From Calothrix sp. C42_A2020_038 (GTDB lineage: Bacteria > Cyanobacteriota > Cyanobacteriia > Cyanobacteriales > Nostocaceae), in the NCBI GenBank assembly GCA_015272395.1, contig JACYLQ010000035.1, positions 1-64,000 on the forward strand: DNA of 64,000 nucleotides, in the 5' to 3' direction. Numbering within the stretch: the stretch's first letter is position 1; each line of letters starts with the position of its first letter. The translations under genes and the position numbers were made by a program. This document shows, piece after piece, positions 27,950 through 37,072 of the stretch. Below the pieces are notes generated by a model that was not told the origin of the DNA, ran no database searches, and saw only the letters and a program-made list of their open reading frames with translations.

Positions 27950-28372
27950 TTGCTTGTCAATTTAGATTTCAAGTACTAAACCAAAGCTAATCTGGAATTG
28001 AAGGCAAATTACACCTAAAAATTACGGAATTTAATATGAAAATTTAATGAACTCACATTCTTTATAGCTTAATATTTTACGTAGGGCGCCTCAACCACCC
28101 TTATCAAAGCAGAATGGCACATCTTAAACACAGAAACTGCACGTTATTGCTGCTTTAAATATTTTGCTGTTGCCCACCATAGTTTTTCGCTACCATCACA
28201 AGTTGCGGATTAATGTTTTGGGTCTAGTGGTAAAATCTTTGTGTAACATTGCTATCACGCACCCTACTTTCTAACTCGTTGTTTTGTGAGCATCCCTAAT
28301 ATGTAAAAATATATTAAAAATATATTATGAGTCTCGCAGTAAAGCATTTTAGATGCATCCCTTACTTGCTCT
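27950..28372. other. Intergenic region with a wzc-tail fragment
   Basis: No complete gene. AT-rich, with one GGCGCC at 28086 and the wzc-like 3' fragment at 28207-28235. Promoter elements for the ATPase gene at 28373 could lie in the AT-rich stretch 28290-28330, but no boxes can be assigned with confidence. Confidence 0.5.
28207..28253 (+). pseudogene. Fragment matching the 3' end of the wzc-like gene
   Basis: The bases GATTAATGTTTTGGGTCTAG and the next seven match the gene's own final codons (27429-27457) with about three mismatches, and translate as RINVLGLVV before diverging (KSLCN). Either a second kinase gene once ended here or the tail of the present gene was duplicated. The stretch is short, so only homology, not function, is claimed. 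Confidence 0.55.
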
Positions 28373-29488
28373 ATGTTGAAACGGATATATATTGATAACT
28401 TTCGTTGTCTTGTTAATTTTGAACTTAAAGTTGATGCGATTAATCTGTTTCTTGGTTCTAATGGAGCAGGTAAATCAAGCATATTTGAAGTTTTACAAAA
28501 AATCCAGCTATTCGTTAGTGGTGATAGCAAAATTGATACAATCTTTAAATCTAGGGATTGCACTCGTTGGCAAATTTCAAAAATTCAAAGTTTTGAGCTT
28601 GAGATTTTAAGCCATGATGGTATTTACAAATACGAGTTGGGAATTAGTCACGAAAATCAAGATAAATGTCGTGTAGAATACGAAAGATTATGGCTCAACA
28701 ATCAACTTTTATTAAAATTTGAGTTAGGTGAGGTTGAAATTTTCAAAGACGATTATTCGAGAGAATCACAATACTCTTTTAATTGGTTACAGTCAGTTCT
28801 TCCTTCATTATTACCCAAAGCTGATAATACTAAGATAACTTGCTTTAAAGAACGAATGGCACGATTTATTATTGTGCGAGTTATTCCAAGTTTAATGCAA
28901 GATGAGAGCCATCAGGAAGAAACTTATCTTACCAGCCAAATGGAAAATTATGTGTCTTGGTATCGTTATCTTTCTGAAGACCAAGGTAAAATTGCTGAAT
29001 TAGGAAGTATATTAAAAGAAGTTTTGGAAGGTTTTAAAAACTTTAAATTTGAGCGAGTCGGTGAGCAAAGCTTAGTGCTAAAACTACGATTTTCAGGAGT
29101 AACAAATAATAAGCTTATTGACTATCGTTTCGGAGAACTATCAGATGGGCAGAAAACCTTAATTGCCTTGTATACACTTATTCACTGTACAAAATCTGAA
29201 GATTACACTATATGTATCGATGAACCAGAAAATTTCTTAGCTTTACCAGAAATTCAACCTTGGTTAGTTCAACTTTATGATCTGTGTAGCGAAGGAGAAC
29301 TTCAGGCTTTAATAATATCTCATCATCCAGAATTAATCAATTACCTCCTAGCATCGCCTGTAGGTTATTGGTTTGAACGCCAAAGCAATGCTCCCGTTCG
29401 AGTAAAGCATATTGGTAGTAGAACAGAAAATTCTGGACTACCCGTTTCCGAATTAGTCGCGCGGGGATGGTTGAATGAGTCAGCGTAG
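28373..29488 (+). CDS. SMC-like AAA family ATPase (OLD/AAA_21 type)
   Basis: 371 aa, ATG at 28373. RIYIDNFRCLVNFEL and Walker A GSNGAGKSS (29-37) open the protein; an ABC-like signature ELSDGQKTL, Walker B ICIDEPENF (about 281-289) and H-loop IISHHPE close the ATPase site. No TOPRIM domain is fused, unlike full OLD nucleases. Such stand-alone ATPases are usually the first gene of two-gene cassettes, often with anti-phage or genome-conflict roles. The next gene overlaps it by 14 bp but is cut after 38 codons (29475-29591), so the cassette is probably dead. DNA-conflict function is inference from family. Confidence 0.85.
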   Translation: MLKRIYIDNFRCLVNFELKVDAINLFLGSNGAGKSSIFEVLQKIQLFVSGDSKIDTIFKSRDCTRWQISKIQSFELEILSHDGIYKYELGISHENQDKCRVEYERLWLNNQLLLKFELGEVEIFKDDYSRESQYSFNWLQSVLPSLLPKADNTKITCFKERMARFIIVRVIPSLMQDESHQEETYLTSQMENYVSWYRYLSEDQGKIAELGSILKEVLEGFKNFKFERVGEQSLVLKLRFSGVTNNKLIDYRFGELSDGQKTLIALYTLIHCTKSEDYTICIDEPENFLALPEIQPWLVQLYDLCSEGELQALIISHHPELINYLLASPVGYWFERQSNAPVRVKHIGSRTENSGLPVSELVARGWLNESA

Positions 29489-29591
29489 AGTCCAGATTGT
29501 TATTCTTTGTGAAGATAGGCAACAAGAGGTTTTCGCTCGTTATTTTCTAAAAAAGCGTGGTTTTACAGGTTTATTTCGTCTTTACATGTAA
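29475..29591 (+). pseudogene. Truncated partner gene of the AAA ATPase
   Basis: The ATG at 29475 overlaps the ATPase stop (29486-29488), as expected of a translationally coupled second gene. The product is 38 aa: MSQRRVQIVILCEDRQQEVF followed by a basic segment, then a TAA at 29589. The opening strand with CED resembles the start of small TOPRIM/RloB-like partner proteins of such ATPases, where an acidic strand-loop begins the nuclease fold. The rest is missing and AT-rich intergenic DNA follows. Confidence 0.6.
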
Positions 29592-29678
29592 CATATATAA
29601 TTTTTGTAAAGTTTTGTAAAATATAGTAGTAGAGGTGATTATGCCTCACTGTTACATACAAAAATATAAAAACTACCC

Positions 29679-30167
29679 ATGTCATTATCGAATACTGAAA
29701 AATACAACTCTGAACAAGGTTTGAGCCAATCTGCATCTTCACCTACATGGAAAATCAAGCTGTTGTACGATGGTGAGTGTCCTTTATGTATGCGTGAAGT
29801 AAACTTTCTCAAAAAGCGAGATGCTGGTAGGGGGTTAGTTGCTTTTGTGGACATTGCAGATGAAAACTATAACTCTGATGCAAACGGTGGGGTTGACTTT
29901 GAAACTGCGATGGGTCGTATTCATGCAGTACTACCAGATGGAACCGTAGTAAAAAATGTTGAAGTATTTCGTCGTGTTTACGAAACTTTGGGAATGGGAT
30001 GGGTTTACGCTGTGACAAAATTACCTGTTATCGGCGCCATTGCTGACTTTATATATAGTATTTGGGCAAACTGGCGCCTTGCTTTAACTGGAAGACCAAA
30101 TTTAGCTACAGTCGTAGCACAGCGTCAGCAGCGTATGGAATGTATAGACCGTTGTCGCATAGATTAA
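29679..30167 (+). CDS. DCC-family (DUF393) thiol-disulfide oxidoreductase-like protein
   Basis: 162 aa. After a 25-residue leader comes LLYDGECPLCMREVNFLKKR, with the DxxCPxC signature of the DUF393/DCC family, which adopts a thioredoxin-like fold. The rest of the domain follows (AFVDIADENY, GRIHAVLPDGTV, VFRRVYETLGMGWVYA). A hydrophobic stretch near residues 115-130 may touch the membrane. A redox role is assumed from the family. Its end is 5 bp from the convergent ureohydrolase gene. Confidence 0.88.
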   Translation: MSLSNTEKYNSEQGLSQSASSPTWKIKLLYDGECPLCMREVNFLKKRDAGRGLVAFVDIADENYNSDANGGVDFETAMGRIHAVLPDGTVVKNVEVFRRVYETLGMGWVYAVTKLPVIGAIADFIYSIWANWRLALTGRPNLATVVAQRQQRMECIDRCRID

Positions 30168-30172
30168 TTTAT

Positions 30173-31210
30173 CTATTTTTGCCAGGATAAATCTAGAAAA
30201 TTTGCTAGTTTTAGAACAATTCTGGCACCGACATTACCATCCCACTCAGCATCACCAACCTCACATAAGTCAAAGCCAATAATCTTTCTACCGCTGTTTA
30301 CTAGTTCTCTAAATAAACAAAAAGCTTGTTCTAGTTCTAAACCTCCTGGTACTGGAGTACCTGTTTGTGAACAAAGTTTCGGGTCTAAACCGTCAACGTC
30401 GAAGCTAATATGAACGTATTCTGGTAAGTTATTAATGATTTCTCGACATAAGTCTATCCAAGTGGCGCCAGCATATTGTTTTTGTTTGATGAGTGAGTCG
30501 TAATAGGCAACTATGCGACCGTTTGAGTTGTTAATGAAATCAACTTCTTCATGACAAATATCGCGTAAACCGACTTGAACTAACTTAGAAATTTGCGGTA
30601 TTTTCATGGCGTTAAACATAATTGAAGCGTGGGAATATTCAAACCCTTCATATGCATCCCGTAAGTCAGCATGTGCATCGATATGTAAAATTCCAAAATT
30701 AGGATGTGTTGCTGCTAATGCTTGAAAATAACCTAACGGTACACTATGGTCTCCACCAATAACAGCAACTCGCTTACCTTTATTTATCGCTTCCTGACAG
30801 TTTTGAAATAACCATTGATTTACATTGGCGCCAGCTTGATTAATTTCTGTAATTATAGGTGTCAAATCTGGTGTTTCTGTCAGTGACTTACCTTGTTCTA
30901 ACCGCTCAATAATCTCCGCAGCGCGCGCACGATAAAATTGATTTTTGTCTAGTATATCCTGGGGAATTTCCTGCATAAAAATTCCCTGTTTCCACCCATC
31001 AGGATTATCAAAATCAAACAAATCTAATTGCGGTGATGCTTCTAAAACTCGCTGCGGCCCATTCGCTGTTCCGGCGCCGTAGGATACAGTGACTTCCCAC
31101 GGTACTGCAAAAACAATTAAGTTTGCTGATTCATAATCAAACGGTAAACCAAAAAGATTGCCATTCGCTTGACCTACCCCACTAGGGTTGTAGTCTTGTA
31201 AATTACCCAT
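30173..31210 (-). CDS. Ureohydrolase (agmatinase/arginase family)
   Basis: 345 aa from the ATG at 31210; a TTG three codons upstream is less likely. The binuclear metal motifs of the family are complete: VIGGDHSVPLGYF, HIDAHADLRDAYEG and SFDVDGLDPKLCS. The enzyme hydrolyses a guanidino compound to urea plus an amine. Spermidine synthase lies 2 kb upstream on the same strand, which favours agmatinase (putrescine supply). One caution from published work: a Synechocystis protein long annotated as agmatinase proved to be a nickel-dependent guanidine hydrolase, so the substrate should not be taken as settled. No guanidine riboswitch was recognised upstream. Confidence 0.85.
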   Translation of the reverse strand: MGNLQDYNPSGVGQANGNLFGLPFDYESANLIVFAVPWEVTVSYGAGTANGPQRVLEASPQLDLFDFDNPDGWKQGIFMQEIPQDILDKNQFYRARAAEIIERLEQGKSLTETPDLTPIITEINQAGANVNQWLFQNCQEAINKGKRVAVIGGDHSVPLGYFQALAATHPNFGILHIDAHADLRDAYEGFEYSHASIMFNAMKIPQISKLVQVGLRDICHEEVDFINNSNGRIVAYYDSLIKQKQYAGATWIDLCREIINNLPEYVHISFDVDGLDPKLCSQTGTPVPGGLELEQAFCLFRELVNSGRKIIGFDLCEVGDAEWDGNVGARIVLKLANFLDLSWQK

Positions 31211-31674
31211 AACATGCAATGTATTCTGTAACTAAACCATTACTATTTTAAAGGTCAAACACGAAATCTGAAAAATCACAAAATTTCAGTTCCAAAGTTA
31301 TAATAAACTAAAATGCTTGGCACTACCAGGAGGTAAAGATGCACTTTTAAGCATTATTCCACTTGAAGCATTGGGGCTATAATTAGACTTTAAAAATCAA
31401 AACTTAAAAGTTTTACCTATCAACCCAACAGAAACTTATCTGACAATTTTATAAAACAAATATGATAAATTTGATTAAACTCAACAAGACTGTCACCAGT
31501 CTGGTTGGTCTTCAAAACGGAACTCCTTGCCCGTTTCTAATTTGGGCGGGCATAGAAAGCCCACCCCACAAGAAAATTGTAAACATTTATTTATTTGAGA
31601 GTTTCTTATAAAAATTCATTTTTTCACAACAAGTTAGGGCTATCATATAGAGTGTGTGTACCAGCGTGTAACTT
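31211..31674. other. Intergenic region with a hairpin repeat and a possible short remnant
   Basis: No supported gene. Around 31313-31382 a plus frame reads ALPGGKDALLSIIPLEALGL to a stop, protein-like but too short to identify. A dispersed hairpin lies at 31540-31573. The remaining bases, including the promoter area of the Uma2 gene at 31675, show nothing assignable. Confidence 0.45.
31540..31573. repeat. Dispersed hairpin repeat (TGGGCATCC family)
   Basis: GGGCGGGC (31544-31551) and GCCCACCC (31559-31566) form a stem around ATAGAAA. The minus strand reads TTGTGGGGTGGGC, closely like 42680-42713 and the in-gene copy at 61840-61902. These are one dispersed repeat family. Confidence 0.65.
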
Positions 31675-32460
31675 ATGGTTCTACAAGCTCCCCCCCAGAA
31701 ACAGCCAACCATCACTTGGGAAGCACTTCCTGACGACTTTGCTCTACCAGATGACCCTGTGGAAAACATTCAACAACCTCCTCTTGCTGCTGGACTGACT
31801 GATGCGTTAGGTGCAGCAGGACGTATTCAACCGCAGATGCTAATTGGTTCTAATTTTGGACTTGTTGCCAACATTAATAAAAAAACAGTTGTTAAAGCAC
31901 CTGATTGGTTTTATGTACCAAATGTAAAACCTGTAGCATCGGATGTAATTCGCCGTAGCTATACTCAGAATTTAGAGGGTGACAGGGTTGCAGTTGTAAT
32001 GGAATTCCTCTCGAATGAGGACAATGGAGAACTTTCTGTCCGCGCGACTCCGCCATATGGAAAACTTTACTTTTACGAGCAGGTTCTCGCTGTTCCTACA
32101 TATGTAACTTACGACCCTTACGAACCAATTTTGGAAGTCCGGCGCCTACAAAATCAACAATATGTATTACAGGAACCATCCGAACAGGGGCGCCACTGGA
32201 TTCCTGAATTAGAGCTATTTTTAGGAATTTGGCGAGGTGAGCGACTATGCCAAACTATGAACTGGCTCAGATGGTGGGATGCAGATGGTAATATGTTGCT
32301 ATGGAGTAGCGAGCAAGCTTCCCTGGAACGTCAACGTGCGGAACAAGAACGTCAACGTGCGGAGCAAGAACGTCAACGCGCGGAGCAAGAACGTCAACGC
32401 GCGGACAAGCTAGCCGCAAAACTACAAGAATTAGGGTTAGACCCTGATGAATTAGGTTAA
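31675..32460 (+). CDS. Uma2-family (DUF820) endonuclease-like protein with coiled-coil tail
   Basis: 261 aa, ATG at 31675. The central part has the Uma2 restriction-endonuclease-like core (TVVKAPDWFYVPNV, VAVVMEFLSNEDNG, YEQVLAVPTYVTYDP) as found in very many cyanobacterial copies. Residues about 218-245 are four ERQRAEQ heptads encoded by a 21-bp tandem repeat and form a charged coiled coil, then KLAAKLQELGLDPDELG. The biological role of the family is not established. Heptad number probably varies between strains. Confidence 0.88.
   Translation: MVLQAPPQKQPTITWEALPDDFALPDDPVENIQQPPLAAGLTDALGAAGRIQPQMLIGSNFGLVANINKKTVVKAPDWFYVPNVKPVASDVIRRSYTQNLEGDRVAVVMEFLSNEDNGELSVRATPPYGKLYFYEQVLAVPTYVTYDPYEPILEVRRLQNQQYVLQEPSEQGRHWIPELELFLGIWRGERLCQTMNWLRWWDADGNMLLWSSEQASLERQRAEQERQRAEQERQRAEQERQRADKLAAKLQELGLDPDELG
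32326..32409 (+). repeat. Four-unit 21-bp tandem repeat
   Basis: Four consecutive 21-bp units start with GAACGTCAACG and encode ERQRAEQ three times and ERQRADK once. Units differ only at wobble-type positions, indicating recent expansion by slippage or unequal exchange. Confidence 0.92.
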
Positions 32461-32539
32461 AAATTATGGTGCCTCTCTTATCTAAGAGGCGCCAGCTTAC
32501 GGTTAAACTTGACTGCGGGTTATCGCATAGTAGAACCAC

Positions 32540-33073
32540 TTAAGACAGTAACCTTTGAACATCGATTTGAATTTGAGAGATTTGGGCGAAACCACTGTAA
32601 AAAGTTTGTTCCAAAGTGTAAACACCATTTATAGGGTTGGAATAATAAATTACCTTAGAGCTTTTGAGGTCAGCTATGATGTAATCAGGAATACCATGCT
32701 CGGCATAAACATCTCGTTTAACACCTGTATCCTTAGCCTGGGTGCTGAAAGCATATTCTACAATCAAGCGAACATCTTCAGGGTAGGGATACTGCTGGCT
32801 ATAATCTCGGTCTCTTACAATAGCAATATCTGGTTCCGGTTCTGAGTCAGATAAGGTAATTGGTTTGCCTTGACGTGCCCACCAACCTTTACCAAATAAA
32901 CGTTCTAAGTAACGGGCAGATGTTTCACACCGATGTGCATGTCCTGGCCCTTCAGGTGTCATGTCAACTATTTCTCCTCGGATGAGTTCGCACCTATGGT
33001 CTGCTAAAACTCCTGATGCAACAATACAATGATAATCATCAACAGTCCAGCGGTGTGGTAGTAGAGTTGTCAT
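32540..33073 (-). CDS. Uma2-family (DUF820) endonuclease-like protein
   Basis: 177 aa from the ATG at 33073; a GTG six codons upstream is less likely. The start TLLPHRWTVDDYHCIVASGVL, ELIRGEIVDMTPEGPGHAH, EPEPDIAIVRDRDY and LIVEYAFSTQAKDTG-KRDVYAEHGIPDYII match the PD-(D/E)xK core of Uma2 proteins, with Asp, Glu and Lys present. It is convergent with the other Uma2 gene 79 bp away but is a different subtype (no coiled-coil tail). Function unknown. Confidence 0.88.
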   Translation of the reverse strand: MTTLLPHRWTVDDYHCIVASGVLADHRCELIRGEIVDMTPEGPGHAHRCETSARYLERLFGKGWWARQGKPITLSDSEPEPDIAIVRDRDYSQQYPYPEDVRLIVEYAFSTQAKDTGVKRDVYAEHGIPDYIIADLKSSKVIYYSNPINGVYTLEQTFYSGFAQISQIQIDVQRLLS

Positions 33074-33166
33074 TGTACACAATTCCAACACTTATTGATA
33101 TATCTAAGATACAAGATCAGTTATGATATCTGCTCCATAAAATGATTATACCTTGTCTGCAATCTT

Positions 33167-33198
33167 TGTAGAGACGCGATGTTATATGCGTCTCTACA
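33167..33198. repeat. Palindromic dispersed repeat downstream of speE
   Basis: TGTAGAGACGC and GCGTCTCTACA form a perfect 11-bp stem around a 10-base loop. This GTAGAGACG palindrome is one of the common cyanobacterial intergenic repeats. Sitting 22 bp past the speE stop, it may also act in transcript end formation. Confidence 0.75.
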
Positions 33199-33219
33199 TA
33201 ATTTTCGGGTATGTCGGAT

Positions 33220-34104
33220 TTAATTTATTTGATTTTGAATATAACCTGGCAGTGCAAATGCTGCTTGATGAATATCTGGAGTGTAATATTGCAGTTGATG
33301 CTCTTTAGTAAATTGTGCAGCTTTGTCGCGGTCAAAATTTTGAACAGGATGTTTCCCTTGTTTAGAACAATATGTCAAACTCCACATTCCTGTGGGGTAC
33401 ATGGGTATAAATACCAAATATGGATGTACAAAGTCAGTGCCAAATACTTGTTTGAGGCATTTATTTAAGTCTACAAATGCGCTACTGTGAAATAGCGGTG
33501 ACTCACTTTGTATGGACACAACTCCACCAGGACGCAAACAGCGGTACACATCTTCATAAAATGATTTACTGAAAAGTCCTTCCGATGGACCCACTGGGTC
33601 GGAAGAGTCGATAATGACTAAATCATAAGATGCATCGGCAGCATCTTTTACAAATTTAATCCCGTCATCGATAAGTAAATTCAACTTTGGATGCTCTAAT
33701 GCTGATGATATTGTTGGTAAAAACTGCTTACTCGCGCGTACTACAACTTCATCAATTTCCACCATCGTCACTCGCTCTATTCCCGGATGACGCATTAGTT
33801 CTCGAATTGTACCACCATCTCCGGCGCCGATTACCAATACATCTTTGATATCTGGATTTGCAAACATCGGTACATGAACAATCATCTCATGATAGTTGGC
33901 TTCATCTGACTCAGTACACATTAGCATCCGGTCAATCGTCAGTATTTTACCTCTATCATATGTATCAAATACTTCTACAACCTGAAAAGGTGATTGTTCT
34001 CTAAAAAGACATTCTCCTTTAACGCGAATTGAAAGCGCGGTTTTATTGTTATGGTCAATTACCCATTCGTCCGGGTTAAATTGAGAAGTGTCGGGTTTAG
34101 TCAT
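33220..34104 (-). CDS. speE: Spermidine synthase (polyamine aminopropyltransferase)
   Basis: 294 aa, ATG at 34104. The aminopropyltransferase signature is clear: VLVIGAGDGGTIRELMRH, VEIDEVVVRASKQF, LIDDGIKFV, and the catalytic IIDSSDPVGPSEGLF. The substrate gate region YHEMIVHVPMF is also present. It transfers an aminopropyl group from decarboxylated S-adenosylmethionine to putrescine (or a related amine; agmatine use is known in some bacteria). With the ureohydrolase nearby it suggests local polyamine metabolism, although the two genes are separated by three others. Confidence 0.93.
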   Translation of the reverse strand: MTKPDTSQFNPDEWVIDHNNKTALSIRVKGECLFREQSPFQVVEVFDTYDRGKILTIDRMLMCTESDEANYHEMIVHVPMFANPDIKDVLVIGAGDGGTIRELMRHPGIERVTMVEIDEVVVRASKQFLPTISSALEHPKLNLLIDDGIKFVKDAADASYDLVIIDSSDPVGPSEGLFSKSFYEDVYRCLRPGGVVSIQSESPLFHSSAFVDLNKCLKQVFGTDFVHPYLVFIPMYPTGMWSLTYCSKQGKHPVQNFDRDKAAQFTKEHQLQYYTPDIHQAAFALPGYIQNQIN

Positions 34105-34281
34105 TGTAGTAGCTATTTTAGAGGGGCGCCAGTATTAAACAAATCAAATGCCAGTTCAACAGTATACATGAATTTGACATCTAGAACCCCACCTTTTTAA
34201 AGAAGTCAGGTTTGTGAATTTTTAGAGACGGTTTTTTGTTAAGATTTAAGATTAGAGGGATAAGAACACGGATTTTTAGAT

Positions 34282-35688
34282 ATGAGCAAGGGCACGCTGT
34301 TTGATAAAGTTTGGGAATTGCATACTGTTGGTACGCTTCCATCAGGACAAACGCAGCTATTTATAGGACTGCACCTAATTCACGAAGTTACTAGTCCTCA
34401 AGCCTTTGCAATGCTACGTGAGCGGGGTTTAAAGGTATTGTTTCCTGAACGCACGATCGCTACGGTAGACCATATTGTACCTACCGACAACCAAGCACGT
34501 CCATTTATTGATACTCTCGCTGAAGAGATGATGCAGGCGTTAGAAGATAACGCTAAAGATAATAATATTACTTTTTATAATATCGGTTCCGGTAATCAGG
34601 GAATAGTTCACGTTATTGCACCTGAACAGGGTTTGACTCAACCGGGAATGACTATTGCTTGTGGTGATAGTCATACTTCCACACATGGCGCCTTTGGTGC
34701 AATTGCTTTTGGTATTGGTACTAGCCAAGTTCGTGATGTTCTCGCTTCCCAAACCCTTGCTTTATCAAAACTCAAAGTTCGTAAAATCGAAGTTAACGGT
34801 GCCTTAAAACCAGGTGTATATGCCAAAGACGTGATTTTACATATTATTCGTACCCTTGGTGTGAAAGGTGGAGTGGGGTATGCTTATGAATTTGCTGGCA
34901 CTACCTTTGAAGCAATGGATATGGAAGAACGAATGACCGTTTGCAACATGGCTATTGAAGGTGGCGCCCGTTGTGGTTATGTTAATCCTGATTGCATTAC
35001 TTACGATTATCTTAAAGGACGGGACTTTGCTCCCAAAGGTGTAGACTGGGACAAAGCATTAGCATGGTGGGAGTCTATAAAAAGTGATGTTGATGCCCAA
35101 TATGATGATATAGTTGTGTTCAAAGCTGAAGATATTCCTCCTACTTTGACTTGGGGAATTACACCCGGTCAAGGTATTGGAGTTGATCAAACAGTTCCTA
35201 CTCCCGACCAGTTTCCCGAAGATGACCGTTTAGTTGTTGAAGAAGCATATCAATATATGGACTTAGCTCCAGGTCAAGCTATCAAAGGCACCAAAATCGA
35301 TGTATGCTTTATTGGTAGTTGTACCAACGGACGTATCAGTGACCTACGCGAAGCTGCAAAAATTGCTAAAGGGCGCCAAGTTGCTTCTGGTATCAAAGCG
35401 TTTGTAGTTCCAGGTTCGGAACGAGTCAAAAAACAAGCAGAAGCTGAAGGGCTTGATAAAATCTTTGTTGAAGCTGGTTTTGAATGGCGCGAAGCTGGGT
35501 GTTCGATGTGTTTAGCCATGAACCCCGATAAACTTCAAGGACGACAAATCAGTGCTTCTTCCTCTAATCGTAACTTTAAAGGGCGCCAAGGTTCAGCAAG
35601 TGGTCGTACTTTATTAATGAGTCCTGCAATGGTTGCTGCTGCTGCTGTTAAAGGTGAAGTCATTGATGTACGCGAATTAATTAATTGA
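34282..35688 (+). CDS. leuC: 3-isopropylmalate dehydratase large subunit
   Basis: 468 aa, ATG at 34282. An aconitase-superfamily protein with the 4Fe-4S ligands in [10 protein letters not shown] and [11 protein letters not shown], the [13 protein letters not shown] substrate loop and [10 protein letters not shown]. With LeuD it isomerises 2- to 3-isopropylmalate, the second committed step of leucine synthesis. Length is normal for the family. leuD follows 576 bp later on the same strand; the space between them holds a dead UDP-glycosyltransferase, so the two genes may be one transcript interrupted by an insertion. Confidence 0.96.
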   Translation: MSKGTLFDKVWELHTVGTLPSGQTQLFIGLHLIHEVTSPQAFAMLRERGLKVLFPERTIATVDHIVPTDNQARPFIDTLAEEMMQALEDNAKDNNITFYNIGSGNQGIVHVIAPEQGLTQPGMTIACGDSHTSTHGAFGAIAFGIGTSQVRDVLASQTLALSKLKVRKIEVNGALKPGVYAKDVILHIIRTLGVKGGVGYAYEFAGTTFEAMDMEERMTVCNMAIEGGARCGYVNPDCITYDYLKGRDFAPKGVDWDKALAWWESIKSDVDAQYDDIVVFKAEDIPPTLTWGITPGQGIGVDQTVPTPDQFPEDDRLVVEEAYQYMDLAPGQAIKGTKIDVCFIGSCTNGRISDLREAAKIAKGRQVASGIKAFVVPGSERVKKQAEAEGLDKIFVEAGFEWREAGCSMCLAMNPDKLQGRQISASSSNRNFKGRQGSASGRTLLMSPAMVAAAAVKGEVIDVRELIN

Positions 35689-35715
35689 CAAAGAAAGAAA
35701 ATCAGAGGCAAAAAA

Positions 35716-36186
35716 GTGGCTCGTTTTCTCATTGGTACCCTACCTGCTGTCGGACATGTTAATCCTGCTTTGCCCATTGCGCGTAAGCTGATAGAACGTG
35801 GTCATGAAGTATGGTGGTATAAACTAAACATACCGGGAAATTCTTTCAAGCCAAAATCGAAGCTACTGGCGCCTGCTATATTCCCATGAATAAAGGGTTA
35901 GATTTTTCTGATTTTGAAAATATTCCCAAATCTGTGTGGGAACAACGGGAAAAACTTAAAGGGTTGGCACGGTTTAAATACGACATGAAAACCTTTATGA
36001 TTGACCCAGCTGTTTCCCAGATACATGCCAAAATTGAACCTTTTATTCCTCATTCCCATTTGTTACTATCGACAAAAAGCTAAGTTAATGGCTGGTGAAA
36101 TTTCGCATTATGATGCACCAATAAACACTGCTACGCTACTAGAAAAACTAGCAGAAACCAAACAACCTGTTTTAAGAACCTTGTAG
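35716..36186 (+). pseudogene. Decayed UDP-glycosyltransferase (MGT/GT1-like)
   Basis: The GTG at 35716 opens RFLIGTLPAVGHVNPALPIA-RKLIERGHEVWWY, the GT1 N-terminus. An 11-bp stretch (about 35821-35831) then breaks the frame; it resumes as TGKFFQAKIEATGACYIPMN and continues from 35886 to a stop at 36083. Another frame supplies the family's C-terminus (ATLLEKLAETKQPVLR) up to TAG at 36184. Roughly the middle two thirds of a normal protein of about 420 aa is missing. Thus a frameshift plus a large deletion have killed the gene. Confidence 0.82.
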
Positions 36187-36264
36187 TAATTGCAAAGCGC
36201 TATTAAAATATTTCATATGGAATATTTTAATTTTAATTTTTTATTAATCCAAGGTTAAACTTTC

Positions 36265-36858
36265 ATGGTTAGCGAAGTAAAATCAGTTTCCGGTCGTGCT
36301 ATTCCTTTAGTTGGCAATGACATCGATACCGACCGTATTATCCCCGCACGCTTTTTACGTTGCGTCACCTTTGATGGTTTAGGCGCCCATGCTTTTGAAG
36401 ATGACCGTATTGCTCTCAAAGGTGAACATCCTTTTGACCAACCACAGTATCAAGGCGCCAATATTTTAGTTGTCAATAGGAACTTTGGTTGTGGTTCATC
36501 GCGCGAACATGCACCGCAAGCTCTTGCTAAATGGGGTATTACGGCAGTAGTTGGTGAAAGTTTCGCTGAAATATTCTTTGGTAATTGCGTAGCTATGGGT
36601 ATACCTTGTGTGAGTGCTGATAGCGAAACAGTAAAGCAACTCCAAGATTTAATTACTGCTAACCCCAACGCCTCAGTAACAGTAAACTTAGAAACAATGC
36701 AAGTTCAATGTAGTAAATTTACAGGTGCCATTTCAATAAATCAAGGAGCAAGAAATATGTTCGTTTCCGGTTCCTGGGATGCATGTGGACAACTAGTAGC
36801 ACAAGCAGAACAAGTCAAAGCCACGGCAGTAAAATTACCCTACATAAGTTGGCATTAG
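36265..36858 (+). CDS. leuD: 3-isopropylmalate dehydratase small subunit
   Basis: 197 aa, ATG at 36265. Contains [19 protein letters not shown], the swivel-domain signature [18 protein letters not shown] and [16 protein letters not shown]. It pairs with LeuC (34282-35688) to form the isopropylmalate isomerase. Spacing from leuC is unusually large because of the pseudogene between. A bidirectional hairpin (37073-37097) lies in the gap before the convergent RND pump gene. Confidence 0.96.
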   Translation: MVSEVKSVSGRAIPLVGNDIDTDRIIPARFLRCVTFDGLGAHAFEDDRIALKGEHPFDQPQYQGANILVVNRNFGCGSSREHAPQALAKWGITAVVGESFAEIFFGNCVAMGIPCVSADSETVKQLQDLITANPNASVTVNLETMQVQCSKFTGAISINQGARNMFVSGSWDACGQLVAQAEQVKATAVKLPYISWH

Positions 36859-37072
36859 CTTGAAGTTTGACTGATTAAACAACACGCTCAGATCGCCGTG
36901 GCGTGAAAACTAAGTTTTTGTTAGAAATTAACCCATGTAACTGTTGTCGAAGCAAGTTTTTGGGAATTTAAATAGATTTTTTACCCCACTAAGTACGGAA
37001 GATCCAGTTTTGTCCAGATTCACTTCATTACAGGGCGAATACAGCCTTTAGATGCACCCTGATTAATGCTTT

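Noticed and set aside
27414-28235. Target-site duplication around 27464-28206
   Set aside because: The repeated 25-30 bases differ at about three positions and are part of a coding tail, so gene remnant or partial duplication is more likely than a transposon footprint; no transposon ends were seen.
29337-29525. Minus-strand frame over the end of the AAA ATPase gene
   Set aside because: It is a shadow of the ATPase coding sequence and its truncated partner.
31211-31330. Guanidine riboswitch upstream of the ureohydrolase
   Set aside because: I could not fit conserved guanidine-I, -II or -III motif elements to this AT-rich stretch.
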